The notes beneath the pieces were generated by a model, which was not told where the DNA came from, did no database searches, and saw only the letters and a program-made list of their open reading frames with translations. From NCBI GenBank assembly GCA_910576205.1, contig CAJTHL010000003.1, forward strand, positions 186,001-250,000: 64,000 nucleotides of DNA, written 5' to 3'. Both the position numbers and the translations under genes were made by a program. The stretch comes from Clostridia bacterium. Lineage in GTDB: Bacteria; Bacillota; Clostridia; Lachnospirales; Lachnospiraceae. Shown here in pieces: positions 1 through 8,259 of this stretch (positions are counted from its first letter, which is position 1; every line of letters starts with the position of its first letter).

Positions 1-546
1 CCAAACGATACCATTGACAGGGGTATCAAGCGGGCGGCCGGGGACGCAGGCTCCGTAAACTACGAGTATGTGACTTACGAGGGATACGGCCCGGGTGGCA
101 CGGCCATCATTGTGGACGCCCTTACGGACAACCGCAACCGGACAGCCGCCAATGTGCGAAGCGCTTTTACAAAGGGAAGCGGAAGCGTGGGAACCACAGG
201 CTGTGTGTCCTACATGTTTGACAAAAAGGGCCAGATCGTCATTGACAAAGAGGAATGCCAGATGGAAGCGGACGATCTCATGATGCTGGCCCTGGACGCC
301 GGAGCGGAGGATTTCTCCGAGGAGGAGGACTGCTTCCAGGTGATTACCGGCCCGGAGGATTTCAGCGAGGTGAGACAAGCGCTGGAGGCCCAGGGCATTT
401 CCATGGCGGAGGCTGAGGTGACCATGATTCCCCAGACCTACGTGTCCCTTACCAGTGAGACGGATTTAAAGAATCTCCAGAAAACGCTGGATCTTCTGGA
501 GGAGGACGACGATGTCCAGGCTGTGTACCATAACTGGGAAGAATAA
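1..546 (+). CDS. YebC/PmpR family DNA-binding regulator, 5'-truncated by window edge
   Basis: The frame is open from base 1 and gives 181 residues; the family is usually about 240-250, so roughly 60 N-terminal residues lie outside the window. The family signature [13 protein letters not shown], followed by [15 protein letters not shown] and a TTGCVSYMF segment, is clear. YebC proteins bind DNA as regulators, and more recent work on family members links them to relief of ribosome stalling at proline stretches; which role applies here cannot be read from sequence. The C-terminal half is rich in Glu/Asp, as usual. The next gene starts 27 bases downstream with its own ribosome site, so the two may be cotranscribed. 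Confidence 0.93.
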   Translation, partial: PNDTIDRGIKRAAGDAGSVNYEYVTYEGYGPGGTAIIVDALTDNRNRTAANVRSAFTKGSGSVGTTGCVSYMFDKKGQIVIDKEECQMEADDLMMLALDAGAEDFSEEEDCFQVITGPEDFSEVRQALEAQGISMAEAEVTMIPQTYVSLTSETDLKNLQKTLDLLEEDDDVQAVYHNWEE

Positions 547-572
547 CGGGCGGACGCCAAGGAGGAAAAAAG

Positions 573-1352
573 ATGGATCTAGTAGCTTACGGAGAAGCCC
601 ACAATAAAGCCATGCAGGGAATCGAGGACATGCTTTTCCAGGTTAAAAACCCCATGGGGCATTTTAAGAAATCCACGTATCCGGAACAATTTGAGGATTA
701 CTACCGGAAATATACGGATGTGCTGGAGGCCGTGGAGAAGGTTTACCAGATGGAGGAGGAGCCGGCGAAATGGTGTCAGAAGCTGGCGGATCACCTGACA
801 GACGCGGCGGCGGACCGGCTGGATGCCATTCCCAGAAAAGGGCAGCGGGGAGACACGCTTCTGGGCTATAATATGTCTATGGCCGTCTATCTCTTCCCGG
901 CATTTCTGGAGACGAAGAGCAAATGCGCCGAGGAAGTGACGGACGCCATTGTGGAGACCTGGAACAAGCGGTTCCACACTACTGTGGGAAAAGCTTCCTA
1001 TGATAAGATCATGGGGGGATTCCAGCGGAAATTCTGCTATATTACCACGGCTGTCTGCGAGAGCCTGGGAAAAGAGGACGACTGCTATGAGCTGGAGCTT
1101 CTGCGAAGCTACCGGGACGGATATCTTATGGCGACAAGAGAGGGGGAGGCTCTGGTGAAGGAGTATTATAATATTGCGCCTACCATTGTCACCCGCATCA
1201 ACAGACAGAGCCAGGCATCCGGCGTATATCGTGGGATCTGGGACAATTATCTGAAGCCCTGCATCCGGTTTATCGAGGAGCAGAGGCTGGAGGACTGCAA
1301 AGACTGCTATATGAATATGGTGATGGAGCTGAAAGGGAGGTACATAGCATGA
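573..1352 (+). CDS. CFI-box-type conserved protein of unknown function
   Basis: A 259-residue soluble protein starting at an ATG eight bases after AGGAGG. The recognisable feature is the C-terminal segment CYITTAVCESLG followed by a charged LLRSYRDGYL motif, which matches the CFI-box domain found at the C-terminus of many unrelated Clostridia proteins. The N-terminal two thirds are helical and acidic with no motif I recognise. No signal peptide or membrane segment is visible. Its stop overlaps the start of the next gene (ATGA), so it is probably translationally coupled to the sulfhydrylase, although I see no functional reason for that. The function is unknown; I am confident it is a real gene. 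Confidence 0.8.
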   Translation: MDLVAYGEAHNKAMQGIEDMLFQVKNPMGHFKKSTYPEQFEDYYRKYTDVLEAVEKVYQMEEEPAKWCQKLADHLTDAAADRLDAIPRKGQRGDTLLGYNMSMAVYLFPAFLETKSKCAEEVTDAIVETWNKRFHTTVGKASYDKIMGGFQRKFCYITTAVCESLGKEDDCYELELLRSYRDGYLMATREGEALVKEYYNIAPTIVTRINRQSQASGVYRGIWDNYLKPCIRFIEEQRLEDCKDCYMNMVMELKGRYIA

Positions 1353-2620
1353 GAATGGATACCATTTGTGTACAGTCCGGCTGGAAGCCGAAACGGGGAG
1401 AACCCAGGGTGCTTCCCATCTGCCAGAGTACCACCTTTAAATACGATACCACGGAGGAAATGGGGAAGCTCTTTGATCTGGAGGAGAGCGGCTATTTCTA
1501 CACCCGCCTTCAGAACCCCACCAACGACTGCGTGGCCGCCAAGATTGCGGAGATGGAGGGGGGCGTGGCGGCCATTCTGACATCTTCGGGACAGGCCGCC
1601 AATTTCTATTCCATTGCAAATATCTGCCAGGCGGGGGATCACATTGTGTGTTCCGCTACCGTATACGGAGGAACCTTTAACCTGTACGCGGCCACCATAA
1701 AGAAAATGGGCATCGCCTGCACCTTTGTGGATCCCGACGCGCCGGAGGAGGAGATTGAGAAGGCCTTCCGGCCGGAAACAAAGGCTGTGGTGGGGGAGAC
1801 TATCGCAAACCCGGCCCTTGTGGTTCTGGATATTGAGAAGTTTGCCAGGCTGGCCCATAAACACGGCTGCCCCCTTATTGTGGACAATACCTTTGCCACG
1901 CCTGTCAACTGCCGTCCTTTTGAGTGGGGGGCGGATATCGTGACCCATTCCACCTCAAAATATATGGACGGACATGCCATGGCCGTAGGCGGCTGTGTAG
2001 TGGACAGCGGAAACTTTGACTGGACGGCCCACAGGGATAAATTTCCGGGGCTGACCACGCCGGACGAGACGTATCACGGCATTGTATACACGGAAAAATT
2101 CGGAAAGCTGGCCTACATTACCAAAATGACCGCCCAGCTTATGCGGGATCTGGGAAGCATTCCCGCCCCCATGAACGCATTTCTTTTGAATGTGGGGCTG
2201 GAAACCCTGTCTCTCAGGGTGCCAAAGCATTGCAGCAACGCCCAGAAAGCGGCGGAATTTTTAAGCGCCCACGAGAAGGTGGAGTTTGTGAACTTTGCGG
2301 GCCTTCCCGGAGATAAGTACCATGACCGGGCTAAGAAATATATGCCGGACGGTACCTGCGGCGTTATTTCCTTTGGCATAAAGGGCAGCAGGGAGGACGC
2401 GGCCCGCTTTATGGACAGCTTGAAGCTGGCCCAGATCGTAACCCATGTGGCGGATGCCCGCACCTGCGTGCTGCATCCGGCCAGCCATACCCACCGTCAG
2501 ATGACGGATGAGCAGCTTAAAGAGGCGGGGGTGACGCCCGGCATGATCCGGCTGTCTGTGGGGATTGAGGATCCCCGGGATATTATCGAGGATTTGGCCC
2601 AGGCCCTGGAGAAGGTGTGA
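1349..2620 (+). CDS. metY: O-acetylhomoserine sulfhydrylase-type PLP enzyme (Cys/Met metabolism)
   Basis: A 423-residue fold-type I PLP enzyme of the Cys/Met metabolism family. Seen: the substrate and phosphate-binding YFYTRLQNPT segment, the cofactor region TSSGQAA, the aspartate of DNTFATP, and the Schiff-base lysine in HSTSKYMDGH. Family knowledge: MetY makes homocysteine from O-acetylhomoserine and sulfide in the cytosol. Length and the retained LSVGIEDPRDII C-terminus agree with MetY rather than the shorter cystathionine lyases, but close relatives use other substrates, so the symbol is tentative. The start overlaps the upstream stop by four bases, with GGGAGG ahead of it; a second ATG two codons later is also possible. 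Confidence 0.85.
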   Translation: MRMDTICVQSGWKPKRGEPRVLPICQSTTFKYDTTEEMGKLFDLEESGYFYTRLQNPTNDCVAAKIAEMEGGVAAILTSSGQAANFYSIANICQAGDHIVCSATVYGGTFNLYAATIKKMGIACTFVDPDAPEEEIEKAFRPETKAVVGETIANPALVVLDIEKFARLAHKHGCPLIVDNTFATPVNCRPFEWGADIVTHSTSKYMDGHAMAVGGCVVDSGNFDWTAHRDKFPGLTTPDETYHGIVYTEKFGKLAYITKMTAQLMRDLGSIPAPMNAFLLNVGLETLSLRVPKHCSNAQKAAEFLSAHEKVEFVNFAGLPGDKYHDRAKKYMPDGTCGVISFGIKGSREDAARFMDSLKLAQIVTHVADARTCVLHPASHTHRQMTDEQLKEAGVTPGMIRLSVGIEDPRDIIEDLAQALEKV

Positions 2621-2646
2621 TACTGAGGAAAAGGAAAATAAAATAC

Positions 2647-2690
2647 GGCTGCGGTTGATGACGGGATCGACCGCAGCCATTTGTTTTTCT
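2647..2690 (+). terminator. Rho-independent terminator after metY
   Basis: Arms GGCTGCGGT (2647-2655) and ACCGCAGCC (2670-2678) form a 9-bp GC-rich stem, followed by a T-rich tract. It sits 26 bases after the metY stop and before the convergent reverse-strand gene. Confidence 0.8.
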
Positions 2691-2739
2691 GACCGGAAAA
2701 GAGAGTGTCCGCTATGGGTTATGCCTTCTGGTTTTGCGG

Positions 2740-3132
2740 TCAGACACGGATATCTATATATCTCCCTTTCTGCTCCGTTTCCCCTTCCAGGGGATCCTGG
2801 GACGACCGGAATACCGTGCGGGTGGTTCCGCCGGACATGTAGGTGCGTCCGCACTCCGGGCAGGTGTCCATGCGGTAAGTGACGGACTGGGAGATGATTT
2901 CCTGGTTCTCCCGCCTGGCCTGGGCCCTGGCATGGGAGACATGCTCCCCCTCATGGGAACGGATGGCGCTTACGGCGTTTTCCGGGCTTAGATGCGTGGG
3001 CGTCTTAAAGGAGACGCCAGGATCATTGGAACCGTCCTTGTATTTGCGGGTCTTGCAGGTCTCGCATTCGCCGGCGTCAAAGCGGACGGGGGAATAAAAG
3101 GCCTGCTGGCTTAGAGATAACAGGGGACTCAT
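2740..3132 (-). CDS. Small HExxH protein with zinc-ribbon cysteines, SprA-related-like
   Basis: A 130-residue reverse-strand protein with start codon at 3132-3130 and AAGGAG eight bases upstream. It contains CETC (N-terminal third) and CPEC (C-terminal third), which could form a zinc ribbon, and between them SAIRSHEGEHVSHA, which carries an HExxH motif (HEGEH) typical of zinc metallopeptidases. The surrounding PTHLSPENAVSAIRSHE resembles the SprA-related/CJM1_0395 family of putative metalloproteases, here without that family's long low-complexity region. No signal peptide or membrane segment is visible. It has its own promoter, divergent from the aspS operon. A protease activity is an inference from one motif; the substrate is unknown. 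Confidence 0.72.
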   Translation of the reverse strand: MSPLLSLSQQAFYSPVRFDAGECETCKTRKYKDGSNDPGVSFKTPTHLSPENAVSAIRSHEGEHVSHARAQARRENQEIISQSVTYRMDTCPECGRTYMSGGTTRTVFRSSQDPLEGETEQKGRYIDIRV

Positions 3133-3172
3133 ACTATCAGCTCCTTCATAAATAAAAGATATTGTATTTTCT

Positions 3173-3201
3173 ATTATAACCTATCCAGACCGGGAAGTAA
3201 A
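3173..3201 (-). promoter_or_regulatory. Promoter of the HExxH gene
   Basis: On the reverse strand, TTTACT (3201-3196) and TATAAT (3178-3173) are separated by 17 bases, about 40 bases upstream of the start codon. The divergent aspS promoter begins 26 bases away. Confidence 0.65.
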
Positions 3202-3226
3202 TCCATTCCTGGCGGAAACTCATGTA

Positions 3227-3255
3227 TTGACAAATAGTCTGGCTTTGGATATAAT
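3227..3255 (+). promoter_or_regulatory. Consensus promoter of the T-box/aspS operon
   Basis: TTGACA (3227-3232) and TATAAT (3250-3255) with a 17-base spacer form a perfect consensus sigma-A promoter. Transcription would begin near 3262, so only about 55 bases precede the T-box motif, an unusually short leader. Confidence 0.85.
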
Positions 3256-3298
3256 ACATATCGGAACCCCGGTTGTTTTAAACTTTATATTTAAAAGA

Positions 3299-3391
3299 GG
3301 ATACCCCAGGTATCCATGCGGGTGGCACCGCGGGCCAGACTTATCGGTTTGCTCGTCCCGGGAATATTCAGAATATTCCCGGGATTTTTTT
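3299..3391 (+). promoter_or_regulatory. T-box antiterminator/terminator, apparently without Stem I
   Basis: The hallmark T-box sequence GCGGGTGGCACCGCGG lies at 3318-3333. Just upstream is a short hairpin, GGATACC (3299-3305) and GGTATCC (3309-3315), in the place of Stem III. Downstream the terminator TCCCGGGAATATTC (3356-3369) pairs with GAATATTCCCGGGA (3371-3384) and is followed by seven T. The bulge reads UGGC; the variable base C would pair with a G discriminator, which tRNA-Asn and tRNA-Asp carry (also tRNA-Glu and tRNA-Gln). Uncharged tRNA would be expected to stabilise the antiterminator and let the aspS operon be transcribed. A normal Stem I with a specifier loop cannot fit between the predicted start site and this element. 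Confidence 0.85.
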
Positions 3392-3470
3392 ATTATACAG
3401 CGTCTGTCCGGACAAGGTTCCGGAAGGATTCAAGGACAGGAAACGGCGGAAATTCTTCCGGCATCCATAG

Positions 3471-3507
3471 GTCCTGGGAGGGCGGATGCGGAACTAAAAA
3501 TAGGAGG
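3471..3507 (+). repeat. Dispersed leader element, copy A, ending in the aspS ribosome site
   Basis: GGCGGATGCGGAACT (3481-3495), followed closely by AAAAATAGGAGG, is shared almost base for base with the leader before the ABC permease (51776 onward), including the preceding GTCCTGGGAG stretch. The element ends in the Shine-Dalgarno sequence of aspS. Confidence 0.55.
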
Positions 3508-3515
3508 TTTTGTTT

Positions 3516-5591
3516 ATGTATAGAACACAATTCTGTAATGATATTTGCGATGCGCATATCGGCAGCAGGGTCCGGCTTGCTGGCTGGGTGGATGTTGTGC
3601 GGGATCACGGCGGGGTTATTTTCATTGATTTGCGGGATTATACGGGTGTTACACAGGTTGTGATCCACAATGAGGAGCTGCTTAAGAATGTGAACCGGGA
3701 GACGGTTATTTCGGTAAGCGGTATTGTTGAAAAGCGCGCGCCGGAGACTGTAAATGAGAAAATTGACACCGGCTATGTGGAGCTGGCTGCGGATTCTCTC
3801 CAGGTGCTTGGAAAAAGTAAAAATATGCTGCCATTTGAGGTCCGTTCCTCCCAGATGAGCAAAGATGAGCTCCGCCTCAAATATCGTTATCTGGACCTCA
3901 GAAACCCCAGGAATCATGAAAACATAGTAAAAAGATCTCAGATTATCCGCTATTTGCGTGGTAAAATGGAGGGGAAGGACTTCCTTGAGATACAGACCCC
4001 CATTCTGACGGCGTCCTCTCCCGAGGGGGCCCGTGATTTCCTGGTACCAAGCCGCAAGCATCCGGGTAAGTTTTACGCTTTGCCCCAGGCTCCCCAGCAG
4101 TTTAAGCAGCTGCTTATGGTATCGGGGTTTGACAGATACTTCCAGGTGGCGCCCTGCTTCCGGGACGAGGATGCCAGAGCCGACCGCTCGCCGGGCGAAT
4201 TTTACCAGCTGGATTTTGAGATGGCCTTTGCCACACAGGAAGAGGTCCTTGAGGTCTGTGAAGACGTCATCTATGATACATTTAAGGCGTTCTCCGACAA
4301 GAAAATTACCCCAAAGCCCTTCCGCCGTATCACATACGCGGAATCCATGATGAAATATGGCACCGATAAGCCGGACCTTCGCAACCCGCTGATTATCTGT
4401 GACCTGTCAGAATTTTTTGCGGACGTAGACTTCCCGGCTTTTAAGGGGAAATCTGTCCGGGGCATTGTGGCCGACTGCGGGGGAAAATCCAAGAAATTTT
4501 TTGAGGACTCTTTAAAATATGCCACGTCAGCAGAGGTGGGGCTTGGCGGCCTGGGCTATATTACCTTGAAGGAAGGCGTTTTTGCAGGCCCCATTGCCAA
4601 GTTCCTGTCAGACGCCAAAAAGAGGGAGATTGTAGAATTAACAGGCGTAAAGGAAGGGGAGACTTTATTCTTTATCTGTGACGATAAGAAAAATGATACG
4701 GAAAAGAAGGCGGGCTATATCCGCTCATGGCTTGCCGCCAGCCAGCAGCTTGACCTGATCCGTGACGACGCCTTTGCATTCTGCTTTATTGTGGATTTCC
4801 CCATGTATGAAATTGACGAAGAGACAGGGGACACCATTTTCACACACAACCCATTTTCCATGCCCCAGGGCGGAATGGACGCGCTGCTGGGGAAGGATCC
4901 GACGCAGGTTCTTGCTTATCAGTATGACCTGGTATGCAATGGTATCGAGCTGGCGTCGGGAGCTGTCCGCAATCATGACATCGATATCATGAAAAAGGCG
5001 TTTGCGATTGCCGGATATTCCGAGGAGGAGCTGAAGGCCAGATTCAACGCCCTCTATACGGCTTTCCAGTATGGCGCTCCGCCCCACGCGGGCATGGCAC
5101 CCGGTATTGACCGTATGGTTATGCTCCTTACCGGTGAAGAAAAGATTCTGGAGGTAATCGCGTTTCCCCTTAACGGTAACGCGCAGGATCTTCTGCTTGG
5201 CGCCCCGGGCGAGGTTACGAACCAGCAGCTTGAGGATGTACACCTTCTTGGGAATACCAACGCGCTTGCATCCAGGGCGGTTCCCACAGGGAGCGGTAAG
5301 GGCCGCAGCGAAAAGCGTTCCACCTTCTCCAACTCCCAGCAGCTTAACCAGCTGTCCCTGACGGAAGAGGAAGAAACGGATATGCAGAACATTTTTCAAA
5401 GGATGAAAGGCTATGAAGAGGCGCTGCAAAAGATTGATACGGAAAATGTGGAAGAAATGATATACGTGATGCCTATGACCAATATCCTCCGGGAGGACGT
5501 AAGAAAGCAGCCCTTTACAAGAGAAAGTCTGCTGGAAGGCGCTCCGGAGAGAAATGAAAACAGCTGGCAGGTGCCACGACTTGTAAAGTGA
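3516..5591 (+). CDS. aspS: Aspartyl-tRNA synthetase fused to GatC (non-discriminating AspRS-GatC)
   Basis: 691 residues; ATG 3516 follows AGGAGG by eight bases (an upstream TTG is too close to it). Residues about 1-110 are the anticodon-binding OB fold, the class II core follows with the bacterial GAD insertion (about 270-410), motif 2 FRDEDARADRS, and motif 3 GMAPGIDRMVMLL near 525. His31 in RDHGGVIF matches the residue associated with non-discriminating AspRS, which charges both tRNA-Asp and tRNA-Asn. After a Ser/Gly-rich linker, residues about 613-691 are a complete GatC: LSLTEEEETDM, then VMPMTNILREDV and an NSWQVPRLVK end. Bacterial AspRS is normally about 590 residues, so the extra length is the fusion. 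It heads a T-box operon with gatA and gatB, coupling Asp-tRNA(Asn) formation to its amidation. Confidence 0.93.
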   Translation: MYRTQFCNDICDAHIGSRVRLAGWVDVVRDHGGVIFIDLRDYTGVTQVVIHNEELLKNVNRETVISVSGIVEKRAPETVNEKIDTGYVELAADSLQVLGKSKNMLPFEVRSSQMSKDELRLKYRYLDLRNPRNHENIVKRSQIIRYLRGKMEGKDFLEIQTPILTASSPEGARDFLVPSRKHPGKFYALPQAPQQFKQLLMVSGFDRYFQVAPCFRDEDARADRSPGEFYQLDFEMAFATQEEVLEVCEDVIYDTFKAFSDKKITPKPFRRITYAESMMKYGTDKPDLRNPLIICDLSEFFADVDFPAFKGKSVRGIVADCGGKSKKFFEDSLKYATSAEVGLGGLGYITLKEGVFAGPIAKFLSDAKKREIVELTGVKEGETLFFICDDKKNDTEKKAGYIRSWLAASQQLDLIRDDAFAFCFIVDFPMYEIDEETGDTIFTHNPFSMPQGGMDALLGKDPTQVLAYQYDLVCNGIELASGAVRNHDIDIMKKAFAIAGYSEEELKARFNALYTAFQYGAPPHAGMAPGIDRMVMLLTGEEKILEVIAFPLNGNAQDLLLGAPGEVTNQQLEDVHLLGNTNALASRAVPTGSGKGRSEKRSTFSNSQQLNQLSLTEEEETDMQNIFQRMKGYEEALQKIDTENVEEMIYVMPMTNILREDVRKQPFTRESLLEGAPERNENSWQVPRLVK

Positions 5592-5601
5592 GGTGTGTAA
5601 A

Positions 5602-6786
5602 ATGAATGCTTATACCATACAATTATCTGATAAGGGAACCATAGCCGTTGACGATACCATCCTTGTAAAAGGCGTGCAGGCCGGGGCGGGCTCCCGCATT
5701 CTGGAAGGCTTTAAACCCCTGTTCAGCGCGGAAGCGGTTACGCGTCTTGAGAATAAAGGGTATATTATTTCGGGGAAAACCCATGTAGGGGAGTTTGGAC
5801 TTGACCTGGCAGGGGAGTTTTCCTATTACGGGGAAAAAGAAGAGGAGCTGGGGGGCGCCGCCGCCCGGCTTGTGTCCGAAGGCACAGTGAAAGCAGCCAT
5901 CGGCGTGGATTTGAACGGGAGTCCGCGGCGCTGTGCCGCCCTTTCCGGTATTGATTTTCTGAAACCCACTTACGGCACGGTTTCCCGCTACGGGATTATT
6001 TCCTGCGCCGCGTCCGGCGAGCAGATGGGCGTGTATGCGGGAAACGTGGAGGGCATTAAAGAAATCATGGACGTGATTGCGGGACATGATGAGAAGGACG
6101 GGACAAGTCTGAAAGAGGAAAGCTATGATTACAGCACCGGCATTGCGGTTGCTGGTAAGAAGGTCTGCATAGTCAGGGAGCTTCTGGAGAACGCAGAGGA
6201 GGATGTCCGCAGGCATGTGGAGGCATACGGGGAGCAGCTGCGCAAAAACGGGGTTGTTGTGGAGGAGGTTTCCTGTGATATCTTTGATACGGCCAATACG
6301 GCATGGCAGATTCTGATGACTGCGGAAACCTGCAACAACGTTTCCCGCTATGACGGCGTAAAGTTTGGCTACCGGGCGGCGGAATACAGGAATATTGACG
6401 AGCTCTATGTAAATACAAGAACCGAGGGCTTTAACTTCCTCACAAAGGCGGTTATCCTCTACGGCTCCGACGTGCTGTCCAAAAACCGCTATGACGCGTG
6501 CTACGGCAAATCCCTTAAGGTCCGCCGGGTAGTGGCAGAGAAATTTGAAGAGCTGATGAAGGGATATGACGCGGTTCTTACCCCGGTGTGCAGCAAAACG
6601 GCGTACAGGGCTTATGATATCAGGGAAGCCTTTGAAAAGGTTTTCAGGGAAAGCGTATTTACGTCCATGGCGAATCTGATTGGAATTCCCGCCCTTGTAA
6701 GCGGCAAAGTCCAGCTTATGGGGAAGCAGTTTAGCGAAAGTGTTCTGCTGAGTCTTGCGGGAATCGCTGAAAGGGTAGGTGAATAA
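5602..6786 (+). CDS. gatA: Compact GatA-like amidase subunit with degenerate catalytic residues
   Basis: 394 residues; ATG 5602 follows GAGGTG. GatA is usually about 480-490. The amidase-signature fold is recognisable: SRILEGFKPLFSAEAV, LKPTYGTVSRYGII, YDGVKFGYRAAEY and YDAVLTPV. The N-terminal helical part of GatA is absent. Of the Ser-cisSer-Lys triad, the lysine of the usual IKDN segment is Asp17 (IAVDDTI); the GGSSGGS segment carrying the cis-serine is reduced to ELGGAAARL near residue 83; the serine of the usual DTGGSIR is retained as Ser107 in DLNGSPRR. This subunit probably cannot release ammonia from glutamine by the normal mechanism. It lies between aspS-gatC and gatB with 2-10 base gaps, so a structural role in the complex is plausible; the alternative is a diverged amidotransferase with changed chemistry. 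Confidence 0.85.
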   Translation: MNAYTIQLSDKGTIAVDDTILVKGVQAGAGSRILEGFKPLFSAEAVTRLENKGYIISGKTHVGEFGLDLAGEFSYYGEKEEELGGAAARLVSEGTVKAAIGVDLNGSPRRCAALSGIDFLKPTYGTVSRYGIISCAASGEQMGVYAGNVEGIKEIMDVIAGHDEKDGTSLKEESYDYSTGIAVAGKKVCIVRELLENAEEDVRRHVEAYGEQLRKNGVVVEEVSCDIFDTANTAWQILMTAETCNNVSRYDGVKFGYRAAEYRNIDELYVNTRTEGFNFLTKAVILYGSDVLSKNRYDACYGKSLKVRRVVAEKFEELMKGYDAVLTPVCSKTAYRAYDIREAFEKVFRESVFTSMANLIGIPALVSGKVQLMGKQFSESVLLSLAGIAERVGE

Positions 6787-6788
6787 GG

Positions 6789-8213
6789 ATGAAATATGAA
6801 ATGGTCATTGGCCTTGAAACACATGTGGAACTGAGTACCAGATCTAAGATATTCTGCTCCTGCGGCGGGCATTCTGCGGCTAAGGAACCCAACGACTGCG
6901 TATGCCCTGCCTGCAGCGGCATGCCGGGCATGCTGCCAGTGATGAACAAGCGGGTTGTAGAGCTTGCGGTTACGGCGGGCCTTATGCTTAACTGTGACAT
7001 TAACCGGTATACAACCTTTGACAAGAAGAATTATTACTATCCGGATCTTCCCTGTGCGTATCAGATTACGCAGCTGAATCATCCCATATGCACCAACGGG
7101 TGTGTAACGCTTAAAACCGCGTCGGGTGAAAGAGATATTCATATTAAACAGATCCATATGGAGGAGGATGCGGGAAAGCTGGTTCATATAGGGAGAGCCT
7201 CCTATATCGATTTTAACAGAACGAGTGTTCCGCTTATCGAGATTGTCACTCAGCCGGATTTCCGAAGCGCGGAGGAGGTTCTTGTATACCTGAACAAGCT
7301 GAAATCCATGTTCCGCTCCGGCGGTATTTCCGAATGTGAGGAGGGGGCTATGCGCTGTGACGTCAATATTTCTGTCCGCCCGGAAGGCAGTACAGAATAT
7401 GGCGTTCGTACAGAGATTAAGAATATGGCGTCCTTTGAGGCTATTGAGAGAGCTATCCGCTATGAGGCGCAGCGCCATATAGACGCCATTGAATTTGAGA
7501 CAGAGAAACTGGTACAGGAGACCAGGCGTTTTGACGATGTAAGCGGAAAGACGTTTGCCATGCGCAACAAGGAGACTGAGGCGGACTACCGCTATTTCCC
7601 GGATGCGAACCTTATGCCGGTGATTATTGACGACGCATGGCTGGAGGAGATAAAAGCCGCAAAACCAGTGGCGGTTGACGAAAAAGCGGATTTCTACAGA
7701 GAAGCGGGCATTTCGGAGAAAGAAATAGAAATGCTTATTCACAATCACAAGGTAAGCGAAACGCTGGATAAGGTTGTGAGCCTGGGCTGTGACGCGAAAA
7801 ACGCGGCCGGCTGGCTTCTTACGGACTGCGCGGGGATCCTTCGCAAAAACGGAAAATTACTGGGGGATCTGGAGATCTGCCCGGAGGATCTTGCCGCAAT
7901 CATTAAAATGGTGGATAACGGCCAGGTTAACAGAATGAGCGGCAGAAAAATACTTACGGCCGTCATTGAGACAGGGGCGGACCCCGTGGCCTATTGTAAG
8001 GAAAACGCGCTGGATGCCAGGGTGGATATCTCCACCATCGAGAGCGTAATGGACAATGTATTCAAAGAAAACGCCAAGGCTGTCGAAGATTACAAAAACG
8101 GAAAGGTGAAGGCGAAACAGGCATTATTTGGCGCCTGTATGAAGGCTTTAAAGAATACGGCGGATACAGCGGTTATCCGGGAGCTTCTGGAGGATAAGCT
8201 GAACAGATGTTAG
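6789..8213 (+). CDS. gatB: Asp-tRNA(Asn)/Glu-tRNA(Gln) amidotransferase subunit B
   Basis: 474 residues, normal length for GatB, the subunit that phosphorylates the aminoacyl group of misacylated tRNA and transfers ammonia to it. Seen: VIGLETHVEL with Glu10 and His12, the zinc site of CxC (Cys23, Cys25) and CxxC (Cys39, Cys42), KKNYYYPDLPCAYQI, HMEEDAGKLVH, and the C-terminal YqeY-like helical domain ending in ALFGACMKALKNTAD. Unlike GatA of this operon, the kinase/transferase residues look intact. It starts two bases after gatA. Intact GatB beside a degenerate GatA suggests ammonia comes from elsewhere, or that the complex does a different job. Confidence 0.93.
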   Translation: MKYEMVIGLETHVELSTRSKIFCSCGGHSAAKEPNDCVCPACSGMPGMLPVMNKRVVELAVTAGLMLNCDINRYTTFDKKNYYYPDLPCAYQITQLNHPICTNGCVTLKTASGERDIHIKQIHMEEDAGKLVHIGRASYIDFNRTSVPLIEIVTQPDFRSAEEVLVYLNKLKSMFRSGGISECEEGAMRCDVNISVRPEGSTEYGVRTEIKNMASFEAIERAIRYEAQRHIDAIEFETEKLVQETRRFDDVSGKTFAMRNKETEADYRYFPDANLMPVIIDDAWLEEIKAAKPVAVDEKADFYREAGISEKEIEMLIHNHKVSETLDKVVSLGCDAKNAAGWLLTDCAGILRKNGKLLGDLEICPEDLAAIIKMVDNGQVNRMSGRKILTAVIETGADPVAYCKENALDARVDISTIESVMDNVFKENAKAVEDYKNGKVKAKQALFGACMKALKNTADTAVIRELLEDKLNRC

Positions 8214-8259
8214 ACGGCGGGCCGGGAGTGGAAACTCCTGCTGCACAATAGGAGGCGTT

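Noticed and set aside
3185-3242. Possible T-box Stem I using CCAGAC (3185-3190) and GTCTGG (3237-3242) with an inner CCGGGAA/TTCCTGG stem
   Set aside because: It would need transcription from upstream of 3185 and would bury the perfect -35 hexamer; no suitable upstream promoter was found and the canonical AGTA/GAA bulges are not in their usual places.
3227-3523. 98-codon forward reading frame over the aspS leader
   Set aside because: It covers promoter, T-box and terminator; start lies at the -35 element.
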